Under the pieces are notes generated by a model. The model searched no databases. It was not told the origin of the DNA and worked only from the letters and a program-made list of their open reading frames with translations. From Betaproteobacteria bacterium HGW-Betaproteobacteria-7 (GTDB lineage Bacteria; Pseudomonadota; Gammaproteobacteria; Burkholderiales; Rhodocyclaceae), in NCBI GenBank assembly GCA_002840765.1, contig PHCE01000012.1:1-64000 (forward strand): a DNA stretch of 64,000 nt, written 5' to 3'. Position 1 is the first letter of the stretch, and every line of letters starts with the position of its first letter. Shown one piece after another: positions 8,862 through 16,812 of the stretch. A program made the position numbers and the translations under genes.

Positions 8862-11120
8862 TTAGACGATGGCTTCGCTTTTTTCCTCTTCAAAGTCGAG
8901 CTTGATCTTGCCGTCCTTGTCGAGATCGACAGTCACCCTGCCACCATTGGCCAGCTTGCCGAACAGCAACTCGTCGGCCAGCGCCGAGCGGATGGTGTCC
9001 TGAATCAGGCGGGCCATCGGCCGGGCGCCCATCAACGGATCGAAGCCTTTTTCCGCCAGCAGTTCCTTGACTGCTTCGGTGAAATGCGCCTCGACCTTCT
9101 TCTCGTGCAGCTGCTCTTCCAGCTGCATCAGGAACTTGTCGACGACGCGCAGGATGATCTCGTGGTCGAGCGGCGCGAAGGAAATCGTCGCATCCAGGCG
9201 ATTGCGGAACTCGGGCGTGAACAGGCGCTTGATTTCCGCCATCTCGTCGCCCGCCTGCTTGGAACTGGTGAAACCCATGCTCGACTTCTGCAGATCGGCG
9301 GCGCCGGCATTGGTGGTCATGATGATGACCACGTTGCGGAAATCGGCCTTGCGTCCGTTGTTGTCGGTCAGCGTGCCATGATCCATGACCTGCAGCAGGA
9401 TGTTGAAGATGTCCGGATGGGCCTTCTCGATTTCATCAAGGAGCAGCACGCAGTACGGCTTCTTGGTCACCGCCTCGGTCAGCAGGCCGCCCTGCTCGAA
9501 GCCGACGTAGCCCGGCGGGGCGCCGATCAGCCGCGATACGGCATGGCGTTCCATGTACTCGCTCATGTCGAAGCGCAGCAATTCGATGCCCATGCAGTAA
9601 GCCAACTGCTTGGCGACTTCCGTCTTGCCAACACCGGTCGGGCCGCTGAACAGGAACGAGCCGATCGGCTTACCCGGGTTGCCGAGCCCGGAACGGGCCA
9701 TCTTGATCGCCTTGGTCAGCGCGTCAATGGCCTTGTCCTGGCCGAAGACGACCGCCTTCAGGTCGCGGTCGAGGTTCTTCAGGGCACCACGGTCGTCCAG
9801 CGTCACGTGCTGGGACGGGATGCGGGCGATCTTGGCGACGATCTCCTCAATGTCCGTCTTGTTGATCATCTTCTTCTGCTTCGACTTGGGCAGGATGCGC
9901 TGGGCGGCACCGGCCTCGTCGATGACGTCGATGGCTTTGTCGGGAAGATGACGATCGGTGATATAGCGGGCCGCCAGTTCAGCAGCCGACGAAATCGCCG
10001 TCGCCGAATACTTGATGCCGTGGTGAGCCTCGAAACGGGCCTTCAGACCCTTGAGGATTTCCACCGTCTCGGCTACGGACGGTTCATTGACGTCAATCTT
10101 CTGGAAGCGCCGCGACAGCGCGCTGTCCTTCTCGAAAATGCCGCGGAACTCGGTATAGGTCGTCGCTCCGATGCACTTCAGCTGGCCCGATGACAGTGCC
10201 GGCTTGAGCAGGTTGGAGGCGTCCAGCGTGCCGCCCGAAGCGGAACCGGCACCGATCAGCGTGTGGATCTCGTCAATGAACAGTATGGCGTTGGGGTTGT
10301 CGCCCAACTGCTTGAGCACGCCTTTCAGACGCTGCTCGAAATCGCCGCGGTACTTGGTGCCGGCCAGCAGGGCGCCCATGTCCAGCGAATAGACGTTGGC
10401 CTTGGCCAAAATCTCCGGCACATCGCTCTCGACGATGCGCCGGGCCAGACCTTCGGCGATTGCCGTTTTGCCGACGCCAGCCTCGCCGACCAGCAGCGGA
10501 TTGTTCTTGCGCCGCCGGCACAGGGTCTGGATAACCCGTTCCAGTTCCTTGTCGCGGCCGATCAGCGGATCGATCTTGCCCTGCAGGGCAAGGGCGTTGA
10601 GGTTGATCGTGTATTGCTCCAGCGGCCCGGCTTCCTTCTCGCCTTCGCTCTCGATCGTTTCGGCCTCGGTCGGAGTCTTCTGCTGCGGCACCTTGCTGAT
10701 GCCGTGCGAAATGTAATTGACCACGTCGAGGCGCGTCACTGCCTGCTTCTGCAGGAAATAGACGGCGTGCGAATCCTTTTCGCCGTAGATGGCGACCAGC
10801 ACGTTGGCACCGTTCACTTCCTTCTTGCCGGACGACTGCACATGCAGGATGGCGCGTTGGATAACGCGCTGGAAACCGAGCGTCGGTTGCGTGTCGATGT
10901 CGTCCTCGCCGGAAACGGTCGGCGTGTGTTCGTTGATGAAATTGGTCAGATCCTTGCGCAGCGCATCGGGCTTGGCGCCGCAGGCCCGCAGGGCATCGGC
11001 TGCCGACGGATTGTCGATCAGCGCGAGCAGGAGGTGTTCGACGGTAATGAACTCGTGGCGTTTTTGACGCGCCTCGACAAAAGCCATATGCAGGCTGACT
11101 TCGAGTTCCTGGGCAATCAT
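8862..11120 (-). CDS. clpA: ATP-dependent Clp protease ATP-binding subunit ClpA
   Basis: ClpA is the AAA+ unfoldase that feeds substrates, including N-degron proteins delivered by ClpS, into ClpP. The 752-residue protein has the double Clp N-domain (residues 1-145), a first AAA module with GEAGVGKTA and a second with GPTGVGKTE, and a C-terminal D2-small domain. The start chosen gives [14 protein letters not shown], which matches the family N-terminus and overlaps the clpS stop by one base (TGATG), so the pair is coupled. A clear terminator follows. Confidence 0.96.
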   Translation of the reverse strand: MIAQELEVSLHMAFVEARQKRHEFITVEHLLLALIDNPSAADALRACGAKPDALRKDLTNFINEHTPTVSGEDDIDTQPTLGFQRVIQRAILHVQSSGKKEVNGANVLVAIYGEKDSHAVYFLQKQAVTRLDVVNYISHGISKVPQQKTPTEAETIESEGEKEAGPLEQYTINLNALALQGKIDPLIGRDKELERVIQTLCRRRKNNPLLVGEAGVGKTAIAEGLARRIVESDVPEILAKANVYSLDMGALLAGTKYRGDFEQRLKGVLKQLGDNPNAILFIDEIHTLIGAGSASGGTLDASNLLKPALSSGQLKCIGATTYTEFRGIFEKDSALSRRFQKIDVNEPSVAETVEILKGLKARFEAHHGIKYSATAISSAAELAARYITDRHLPDKAIDVIDEAGAAQRILPKSKQKKMINKTDIEEIVAKIARIPSQHVTLDDRGALKNLDRDLKAVVFGQDKAIDALTKAIKMARSGLGNPGKPIGSFLFSGPTGVGKTEVAKQLAYCMGIELLRFDMSEYMERHAVSRLIGAPPGYVGFEQGGLLTEAVTKKPYCVLLLDEIEKAHPDIFNILLQVMDHGTLTDNNGRKADFRNVVIIMTTNAGAADLQKSSMGFTSSKQAGDEMAEIKRLFTPEFRNRLDATISFAPLDHEIILRVVDKFLMQLEEQLHEKKVEAHFTEAVKELLAEKGFDPLMGARPMARLIQDTIRSALADELLFGKLANGGRVTVDLDKDGKIKLDFEEEKSEAIV

Positions 11121-11428
11121 CAGTTTTCCTCCATGACGCAAGCAAGCGGGTGTTGGTGCTGGCGGGCGAATGCACTCACCTGTTCAACCTTGGTGGCCGC
11201 GATGTCGCGCGGAAAGACTCCGCAGACGCCCCGACCTTCGTTGTGAACTTTGAGCATGATTCGCGTCGCTTGTTCAGTATCCAGAGAAAAAAAGCGCTGC
11301 AGAACGGTGATGACGAAATCCATCGGCGTGTAATCGTCGTTCAGCAACACCACCTTGAACATCCTTGGCGGCTCCGGCTTTGTGCGTTGTGCCTGGAGTT
11401 GTCCGCCTTCCTGAAACTTCGTAGCCAT
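11120..11428 (-). CDS. clpS: ClpS adaptor protein
   Basis: A 102-residue ClpS, the adaptor that binds N-end-rule substrates and presents them to ClpA. The core motif is complete: [18 protein letters not shown] with the Asn-Asp-Asp residues of the binding pocket, then [20 protein letters not shown]. The N-terminal about 20 residues are a flexible polar tail, as in the family. It is the first gene of the clpSA pair. Confidence 0.95.
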   Translation of the reverse strand: MATKFQEGGQLQAQRTKPEPPRMFKVVLLNDDYTPMDFVITVLQRFFSLDTEQATRIMLKVHNEGRGVCGVFPRDIAATKVEQVSAFARQHQHPLACVMEEN

Positions 11429-11554
11429 GCGTCCGATTCTATACAGTCCGATTCAATTGGCAACTGGAAACATGGGGGTGTATCCAGTCGATTCCCAGAT
11501 GGTTTGAAGCAATTACGATGCCTGGTGCATGCTGCGTCGCCGCTTCGATACTTG

Positions 11555-11583
11555 TTGACGACCCATTTCAACTGGCGTAGAAA
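11555..11583 (+). promoter_or_regulatory. Sigma-70-type promoter of the cold-shock gene
   Basis: TTGACG (11555-11560) and TAGAAA (11578-11583) are separated by 17 bases. Initiation here would give a leader of roughly 110 bases before the cold-shock gene at 11703. A CCGGGTC/GACCCGG pair (11629-11635 and 11662-11668) could fold in that leader. Long structured leaders are typical of csp mRNAs. Confidence 0.5.
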
Positions 11584-11702
11584 GCAAACGTGTTTGGCTT
11601 CAAGATGGTTGAACGGTGCCGCAATGCACCGGGTCACTGAGCTCAAACAGGGAGTCGGGGAGACCCGGAAATTTGTTCGTTTTTTGTATGAAAGTTGCAA
11701 AC

Positions 11703-11906
11703 ATGGCAATCGGTACTGTCAAGTGGTTCAATGATTCCAAGGGCTTTGGCTTCATCACTCCTGACGATGGCAGCGAAGATCTTTTCGCACACTTCTCGGC
11801 CATCAACATGAATGGTTTCAAGACACTGAAGGAAGGCGAAAAAGTCTCCTTTGAAGTCGTGCAGGGCCCCAAGGGCAAGCAGGCTTCCAACATCCAGCGC
11901 GCCTGA
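11703..11906 (+). CDS. Cold-shock domain protein (CspA family)
   Basis: A 67-residue single cold-shock domain protein that binds single-stranded RNA/DNA and acts as an RNA chaperone. Both RNP motifs are visible: KGFGFITP (RNP1) and DLFAHFSAI (RNP2). The start is [12 protein letters not shown], the usual N-terminus. It has its own promoter candidate, a long leader and a strong terminator, so it is monocistronic. Whether it is cold-induced or constitutive cannot be told from the coding sequence. Confidence 0.95.
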   Translation: MAIGTVKWFNDSKGFGFITPDDGSEDLFAHFSAINMNGFKTLKEGEKVSFEVVQGPKGKQASNIQRA

Positions 11907-11930
11907 GCGTCGGGAAGTTGCAGAATTGAA

Positions 11931-11957
11931 AGCCCGTCCATCTGGACGGGCTTTTTT
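11931..11957 (+). terminator. Terminator of the cold-shock gene
   Basis: A perfect 10-bp stem (AGCCCGTCCA with TGGACGGGCT, two-base gap) is followed by six T. It lies 24 bases after the csp stop codon and faces the convergent soxZ. Confidence 0.92.
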
Positions 11958-11975
11958 CATTGGCGCGCCGGTATT

Positions 11976-12287
11976 TCAGCCGACGGTGAACTCGTCCTGG
12001 CGGCGTTCGCCCAGATTGTCCAGCCAGCTGACAGTTAGCTGGTCACCTGCCTTGATGCCACGTACCCGGAAGGCGAACAGCGGGTTGCGCGAAACCGAGG
12101 TGTTGAGCTGGCCTTCGATCAGTGTCTTGCCGCCGTGACTGACGATAAATGTCTGGATGAAGTGCATGGCGACGGACATTCCCTTGTCGTCCTTGCGTTG
12201 GCCGGTTTCCATCGGATGCTGCAAAAGGATGCGCAACTCGGTGAATTCGCCCTGAATCTGTGCGCGTAGTTTGATCTGTTCGGCCAT
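11976..12287 (-). CDS. soxZ: SoxZ, sulfur-carrier complex subunit
   Basis: SoxZ pairs with SoxY to form the periplasmic carrier that holds sulfur intermediates on a SoxY cysteine during thiosulfate oxidation. The 103-residue protein has the SoxZ immunoglobulin-like pattern: a HPMETGQRKD segment, the AMHFIQTFIVSHGGK core and a C-terminal GIKAGDQLTVSWLDN strand. It has no signal peptide; family members cross the membrane with SoxY by Tat. It lies 2 bases downstream of soxY. No other sox genes are in the window. Confidence 0.92.
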   Translation of the reverse strand: MAEQIKLRAQIQGEFTELRILLQHPMETGQRKDDKGMSVAMHFIQTFIVSHGGKTLIEGQLNTSVSRNPLFAFRVRGIKAGDQLTVSWLDNLGERRQDEFTVG

Positions 12288-12289
12288 CG

Positions 12290-12781
12290 TTAACCTCCGC
12301 AACCGCCGAGGGTGACCTTGATCTCCCGGAAAGCAACATGGTTCTTGCCGTCGGCCGTTCTGGCCACGGCGCGGATACGCATGGTTTCGGCCAGCTTCAA
12401 CTGGATCCTGGCGTAGGGCAGGGCAGCCCCGGAGAACTCCAGGGAGGAACACAGCGGCATCGGATTCTTGTCGGCGAAGAGGGCCAGGCTGCGGGTGTTG
12501 GCCAGGTTGCTGCTGACCTCGACTTCGACCTTGGCGCCGTTTTCAGCAATTTCCGGCGCGTTGATGACGATATCCCGTGACTCCATTGCATTGCCGGCGC
12601 CATAGCTTTTCAGGGCATCGCCGATGTTGCGGGCGGTGAATGCCGGGCGATTCCAGTCGGCCGCCAGAACGGCACCGGGCATCAGCAGGCCGGTGCCGAG
12701 CAGAGGTGTCAGCAGGCTGGCCGAGACACCGCCCTTGAGCAGGCGGCGGCGCCATTCATCGGGTTGGGACAGGTTTTTCAT
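12290..12781 (-). CDS. soxY: SoxY, sulfur-carrier protein
   Basis: The 163-residue protein carries the diagnostic C-terminal GGCGG tail, whose cysteine covalently binds thiosulfate-derived sulfur. The N-terminus has a twin-arginine-type leader (RRRLLKGG followed by a hydrophobic stretch and AVLAAD), so the mature protein is periplasmic. It overlaps the moaC stop by four bases (ATGA), which makes moaC-soxY-soxZ one transcriptional unit. The pairing with a molybdenum-cofactor gene is odd. SoxCD, the Sox sulfane dehydrogenase, needs Mo cofactor, but it is not encoded here. Confidence 0.93.
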   Translation of the reverse strand: MKNLSQPDEWRRRLLKGGVSASLLTPLLGTGLLMPGAVLAADWNRPAFTARNIGDALKSYGAGNAMESRDIVINAPEIAENGAKVEVEVSSNLANTRSLALFADKNPMPLCSSLEFSGAALPYARIQLKLAETMRIRAVARTADGKNHVAFREIKVTLGGCGG

Positions 12782-13260
12782 TCGGCAGTCCAGTGGCCGG
12801 ATTTGCCGCCCTTCTTCTCGATCAGGCGGACGTTGTCGATACGCATGCCGCGATCAACGGCCTTGCACATGTCGTAGATGGTCAGCAGGCCGACCGACGC
12901 TGAAGTCAGCGCCTCCATTTCGACACCAGTGCGGCCGAAACATTCGGCGGTCACCGCACAATGCACGGCACTGTGCGCTTCGTCGATGGAAAAGTCGGCA
13001 GTGACGCGGGTCAGGGCGATCGGGTGGCAGAGCGGGATCAGGTCGCCGGTGCGTTTGGCCGCCTGGATAGCGGCGATGCGGGCGATGCCGAGGACGTCAC
13101 CTTTCTTCGCCGAACCGTCGCGGATCAGTGCCAGTGTCTCGGGTTTCATGAAGATGCTGCCGGCGGCACGGGCGGTTCGCGCCGTCTCGTTCTTGGCGCC
13201 GACATCGACCATGTGGGCCTGGCCGGCACTGTCGAAATGGGTCAGATTCTGTTGGGTCAC
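12778..13260 (-). CDS. moaC: Cyclic pyranopterin monophosphate synthase MoaC
   Basis: MoaC acts with MoaA to turn a GTP-derived intermediate into cyclic pyranopterin monophosphate, the first stable intermediate of molybdenum cofactor. The 160-residue protein has the complete pattern: [27 protein letters not shown], the [21 protein letters not shown] helix and a C-terminal [11 protein letters not shown]. The ATG at 13260 gives a normal length. It is the first gene of the moaC-soxYZ unit, divergent from the M48 protease gene. Confidence 0.96.
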   Translation of the reverse strand: MTQQNLTHFDSAGQAHMVDVGAKNETARTARAAGSIFMKPETLALIRDGSAKKGDVLGIARIAAIQAAKRTGDLIPLCHPIALTRVTADFSIDEAHSAVHCAVTAECFGRTGVEMEALTSASVGLLTIYDMCKAVDRGMRIDNVRLIEKKGGKSGHWTAE

Positions 13261-13326
13261 GGAGTTTTACAGGAGGTTACGCTTTGCCTGCAGAGCGGGT
13301 TCTCTGGGCTGCGTTATCATAACACC

Positions 13327-14775
13327 ATGCCTTTTGCCCAACGCCTGATCACCGGGCTTCTAGCCTGCTCGCTAGTTGTCCAGCCGCTGCATGCAAACAG
13401 CCTGCCGGAGCTCGGCGATGTCGCCAGCAACGAGCTGTCGCTCACGACCGAAAAACGCATCGGGCGCCAGATCATGAATGAGATTCGCCTCCGCGAGCCG
13501 GCTTATCTCGAGGATGCGGATGTCGAAGGCTACCTGAACGTGCTCGGCGGCAAACTGGTGGCGGCCAGCGACGATCCGGGAATCGGCTTCTTCTTTTTCG
13601 CCATCGCCGATCAAAGCATCAACGCCTTCGCCATGCCCGGCGGTTTCATCGGCGTCCATACCGGTTTGATCGTCAATGCCCAGACGGAGTCGGAACTGGC
13701 CGGTGTAATGGCACACGAAATTGCCCACGTCACCCAGCGCCATATTGCCCGCCAGGTCTTCCAGTCCAAGCAGCTGGGCATGGCTTCCATGCTGGCCATG
13801 GGCCTGGCCTTGCTGGCGGCGCGCTCCAGTTCGCAGGCGGCGAGTGCTGCCATCGCCACCACCCAGGCCGGGGCGATCTCCGCGCAGCTGGCTTTTTCGC
13901 GCGACTTCGAACGCGAATCCGATCGCCTGGGGTTCGATGTCCTGCGCAAGGCGGGTTTCGACGTGCGCGGCATGGCGGTCTTTTTTGATCGCCTGCAGCG
14001 TTCTGCCCGCCATTACGAAAATAATGCGACGGCCTACCTGCGCACCCATCCGCTGACTGGCGAGCGCCTGACCGACATGCAGAACCGGGAGAGCGAGCTA
14101 GCCTATCGTCAGGTGCCGGACAGCGTTGAATTCCAGTTGGTACGGGCCAAATTGCGCGCCATGCAGGGAACGCCGGCGGAAGCGGTTCGCCATTTCGAAA
14201 CGCTTCTCGCCGAAGGCAAGTTCGCCTCAGAAGCGGCGGTTCGCTACGGGCTGGCCTACGCCCTGTTCCGTTCTCGCGACTGGACAGCGGCCGAGCGGCA
14301 GTTGCAGCCCCTGCGTTCCGGCAAACCGGAGGTGCCGATGGTCAATCGCCTGCAGGCTGAATTGCGCATCGCTCAGGCCGATCCCAACACGGGACTGGCG
14401 ATCTACCGCGAGGCGCTCCGCCGTTTTCCCCTCAACGAGGGGCTGCTCGATGGCTACGGCCAGGCGTTGCTTGGCGCCCGCCGCTTCGCCGAGGCCCTTC
14501 GCTTTGCCGATGAGCAGTTGCAGACGCGGCCTGAGGAGGTGCGTTTTCTTCGCTTGCGTGCTGCCAGTCATGCCGGCCTGGGCCAAATGGCCCAGCAACA
14601 CCAGGCGCTGGCCGATGTCTTTGCCGTAAATGGACAAACTGGGGCAGCGATCGAGCAACTGGAGCTGGCGCAAAAGGCCGGAGACGCCAATTTTTACGTG
14701 ATGTCGGCCATCGATGCCCGCTTGCGCGAACTGAAGCGGCTACGCCTGGAGGAACTGAAGGAAAGGCGCAATTAA
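13327..14775 (+). CDS. M48 metalloprotease with TPR repeats (BepA-like)
   Basis: A periplasmic zinc protease of 482 residues resembling BepA/YfgC, which maintains outer-membrane protein assembly and LptD in E. coli. It begins with a signal peptide (about residues 1-24, ending LHANS), followed by the M48 domain with the zinc motif HEIAH near residue 133 and the third-ligand region FERESDRLG. The C-terminal half (about 260-480) is helical TPR-type. The ATG at 13327 puts the signal peptide at the N-terminus, which longer upstream readings would bury. Outer-membrane quality control is inferred from the family. Confidence 0.88.
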   Translation: MPFAQRLITGLLACSLVVQPLHANSLPELGDVASNELSLTTEKRIGRQIMNEIRLREPAYLEDADVEGYLNVLGGKLVAASDDPGIGFFFFAIADQSINAFAMPGGFIGVHTGLIVNAQTESELAGVMAHEIAHVTQRHIARQVFQSKQLGMASMLAMGLALLAARSSSQAASAAIATTQAGAISAQLAFSRDFERESDRLGFDVLRKAGFDVRGMAVFFDRLQRSARHYENNATAYLRTHPLTGERLTDMQNRESELAYRQVPDSVEFQLVRAKLRAMQGTPAEAVRHFETLLAEGKFASEAAVRYGLAYALFRSRDWTAAERQLQPLRSGKPEVPMVNRLQAELRIAQADPNTGLAIYREALRRFPLNEGLLDGYGQALLGARRFAEALRFADEQLQTRPEEVRFLRLRAASHAGLGQMAQQHQALADVFAVNGQTGAAIEQLELAQKAGDANFYVMSAIDARLRELKRLRLEELKERRN

Positions 14776-14815
14776 GGTTAAAATCGCGGCTCTAATCCCC
14801 GGAATCTGGAACACC

Positions 14816-15043
14816 ATGGAATTCGATCGCGATCTCGACGTCAAGGGACTCAACTGCCCGCTTCCCATCCTGCGTACCAAGAAGGCGCTGGCCGAGATGG
14901 ATTCTGGCCAGGTATTGCGCGTACAGGCGACCGATCCAGGGTCGCTGAAGGATTTTCCCGCGTTTGCCAAGCAGACCGGCAATGAGCTGATCGCCCAAAA
15001 AGAAGAAAACCGCGTCTTCGAGTACTACCTCAAGCGCAAGTAA
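14816..15043 (+). CDS. TusA-family sulfurtransferase
   Basis: A 75-residue protein with the TusA/SirA fold signature: LDVKGLNCPLPILRTKKAL, holding the CPLP motif whose cysteine carries persulfide sulfur. Members take part in tRNA thiolation, molybdenum cofactor sulfur supply or sulfur oxidation. The genes moaC and soxYZ lie 2-3 kb away, so a sulfur-relay role is plausible but not demonstrated. It lies 8 bases upstream of the pabBC gene, so the two may be co-transcribed. Confidence 0.9.
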   Translation: MEFDRDLDVKGLNCPLPILRTKKALAEMDSGQVLRVQATDPGSLKDFPAFAKQTGNELIAQKEENRVFEYYLKRK

Positions 15044-15051
15044 TTCCCGCG

Positions 15052-16788
15052 TTGTACGCTTTCTTCGAGGACAGGCAAGCACCGGCGGGCTCGCCTGCGG
15101 CCTGGCTTTTCGAGGAATTGGTCGAATGCCAGGAAGTGTTCGATCAGGTCGGCCTGGATAAGACTTTGCAGGATCTGCACGCGGCACCGGGGTGGACAGT
15201 TGTCGCCTTGGCCTATGAACTGGGCTATTTGTTTGAATCGAAAAGTGCCCCGGCCAAGCCTTCGCCGGCAGCACGGATACCGTTGGCACGCTTCTGGCGA
15301 TTCGCCAGTTGCCGCCGGCTGAATGCGGCGGAGGCCGAGGCCTGGTGCCGGCAGGCGGCGGGTGATGCGCCGGCCGGTGTTGGCGGCCTGCGTGAGACCA
15401 TCACCGAAGATGCTTACCGGGCTGCCGTTGGCCGGATCCAGTCGCTGATTGCTGCTGGCGACTGCTATCAGGTTAATTTCACCTTTCCTTTGGAATTTTC
15501 CTGGTTCGGTACGCCCGCTGGCCTTTACGCACGCTTGCGTGCCTGTCAGCCAGTGCGTTACGGCGGCTTTATCAGTGATGCGGGCGAGGGGATCGTTTCC
15601 CTGTCGCCGGAGCTGTTCGTCGAGCGTCGGGGAGACCGGCTGCGCACCCGGCCGATGAAGGGGACCGCGGCCCTCGAAACGCCATCGGAGATGCTGCGCA
15701 ATTCGGTCAAGGATCGCGCCGAGAACCTGATGATCGTAGACCTCCTGCGCAACGATCTCGGGCGCATTGCCGAGAAAGGCAGTGTCCAGGTCGACCGGCT
15801 GTTCGAGATTGAGGACTATCCGACGGTGCGCCAGATGGTTTCGGAAATCTCCGCCTCGATCGCCGGCCGGAGTTTCGGCGACATTCTGCGGGCGATGTTT
15901 CCCTGCGGCTCAATCACCGGCGCGCCGAAAATACGGGCCATGCAGATCATCGGCGAACTGGAACAGACGCCGCGCGGCCTCTATACCGGCGCCTTCGGCT
16001 GGCTGGCACCGAATGGCGATTTCCGCCTCAATGTCGCCATCCGTACGCTGGAGCTGGCTGCCGACGGCAACGGTCGCCTGGGCATCGGTAGCGGTGTCGT
16101 CGCTGACTCCGAGGCTGCGGCCGAGTGGCAGGAATGCCGCCTGAAGGCGCGTTTTCTACGCGATTGCGATCCGGGCTTGCAACTGATCGAAACCCTGCGT
16201 CGAGACAATGGCGTCTATCCGATGTGGGCCGGGCATTTCGCCCGCCTGCTGCGTTCTGCCGAGTGGTTCGGCTTCGCCCTGGACGAGCAGCGCTTGTTCC
16301 GCCTCCTGGCTGAACAGCCGACCGCCGGTGTCTGGCGGGTGCGCCTGACATTGAACAAGGCCGGCGAGATTGGCGTGCAGTCGTTTCCCCTTGCGGATAC
16401 GCCACCGAGTGTTCAGGGCGCCTTGCTGGCTGCTCAGACAATCGATTCCGCCGATCCGTTGCGCCGCCACAAGACAACGGCGCGGGCGATCTACGACGAG
16501 GCGCTACGGACCCTGCCGGCTGATACCGGTCTCTTCGATGTGGTGTTTCTCAACGAACGGGGTGAGGTGGCCGAAGGGGCGCGCAGTAACGTCTTCGTCG
16601 AGCGCGACGGTGTCCTGCTGACGCCGCCGCTGAGCAGTGGCGCCTTGCCCGGCGTGCTGCGCGCCAGCCTGCTGGATCAGGGAAAGGCGCGCGAGGCAGT
16701 GCTTTGCCGCGACGACCTGCAGGGTGATTTCTGGCTGGGCAATGCCCTGCGCGGCCTGATTCCGGTGCGCCTGAAAACGCAGCCCTGA
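15052..16788 (+). CDS. pabB: Bifunctional aminodeoxychorismate synthase I / lyase (PabB-PabC fusion)
   Basis: A 578-residue fusion for p-aminobenzoate and folate synthesis. The N-terminal about 370 residues are a chorismate-binding domain (CYQVNFTFPL, RTRPMKGTA, DRAENLMIVDLLRNDLGRI, CGSITGAPKIRAMQII), which aminates chorismate using ammonia from a PabA-type glutaminase. The C-terminal about 200 residues are a class IV aminotransferase-fold lyase (HKTTARAIYDEAL with the PLP lysine, then EGARSNVFVE) that releases pyruvate. The start is a TTG at 15052; no ATG or GTG gives a full N-terminus, so the exact start is uncertain. This fusion is known in several beta- and gammaproteobacteria. Confidence 0.88.
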   Translation: MYAFFEDRQAPAGSPAAWLFEELVECQEVFDQVGLDKTLQDLHAAPGWTVVALAYELGYLFESKSAPAKPSPAARIPLARFWRFASCRRLNAAEAEAWCRQAAGDAPAGVGGLRETITEDAYRAAVGRIQSLIAAGDCYQVNFTFPLEFSWFGTPAGLYARLRACQPVRYGGFISDAGEGIVSLSPELFVERRGDRLRTRPMKGTAALETPSEMLRNSVKDRAENLMIVDLLRNDLGRIAEKGSVQVDRLFEIEDYPTVRQMVSEISASIAGRSFGDILRAMFPCGSITGAPKIRAMQIIGELEQTPRGLYTGAFGWLAPNGDFRLNVAIRTLELAADGNGRLGIGSGVVADSEAAAEWQECRLKARFLRDCDPGLQLIETLRRDNGVYPMWAGHFARLLRSAEWFGFALDEQRLFRLLAEQPTAGVWRVRLTLNKAGEIGVQSFPLADTPPSVQGALLAAQTIDSADPLRRHKTTARAIYDEALRTLPADTGLFDVVFLNERGEVAEGARSNVFVERDGVLLTPPLSSGALPGVLRASLLDQGKAREAVLCRDDLQGDFWLGNALRGLIPVRLKTQP

Positions 16789-16803
16789 AAAGCTCCAGGG
16801 CTG
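16780..16803. terminator. Possible terminator between convergent pabBC and valS
   Basis: An 8-bp perfect stem (CAGCCCTG at 16780-16787 with CAGGGCTG at 16796-16803) spans the end of pabBC. There is no T-run on the plus strand and only a short one (CGTTTTC) on the minus strand, so it would serve valS better than pabBC. Confidence 0.4.
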
Positions 16804-16812
16804 CGCGGCTTC

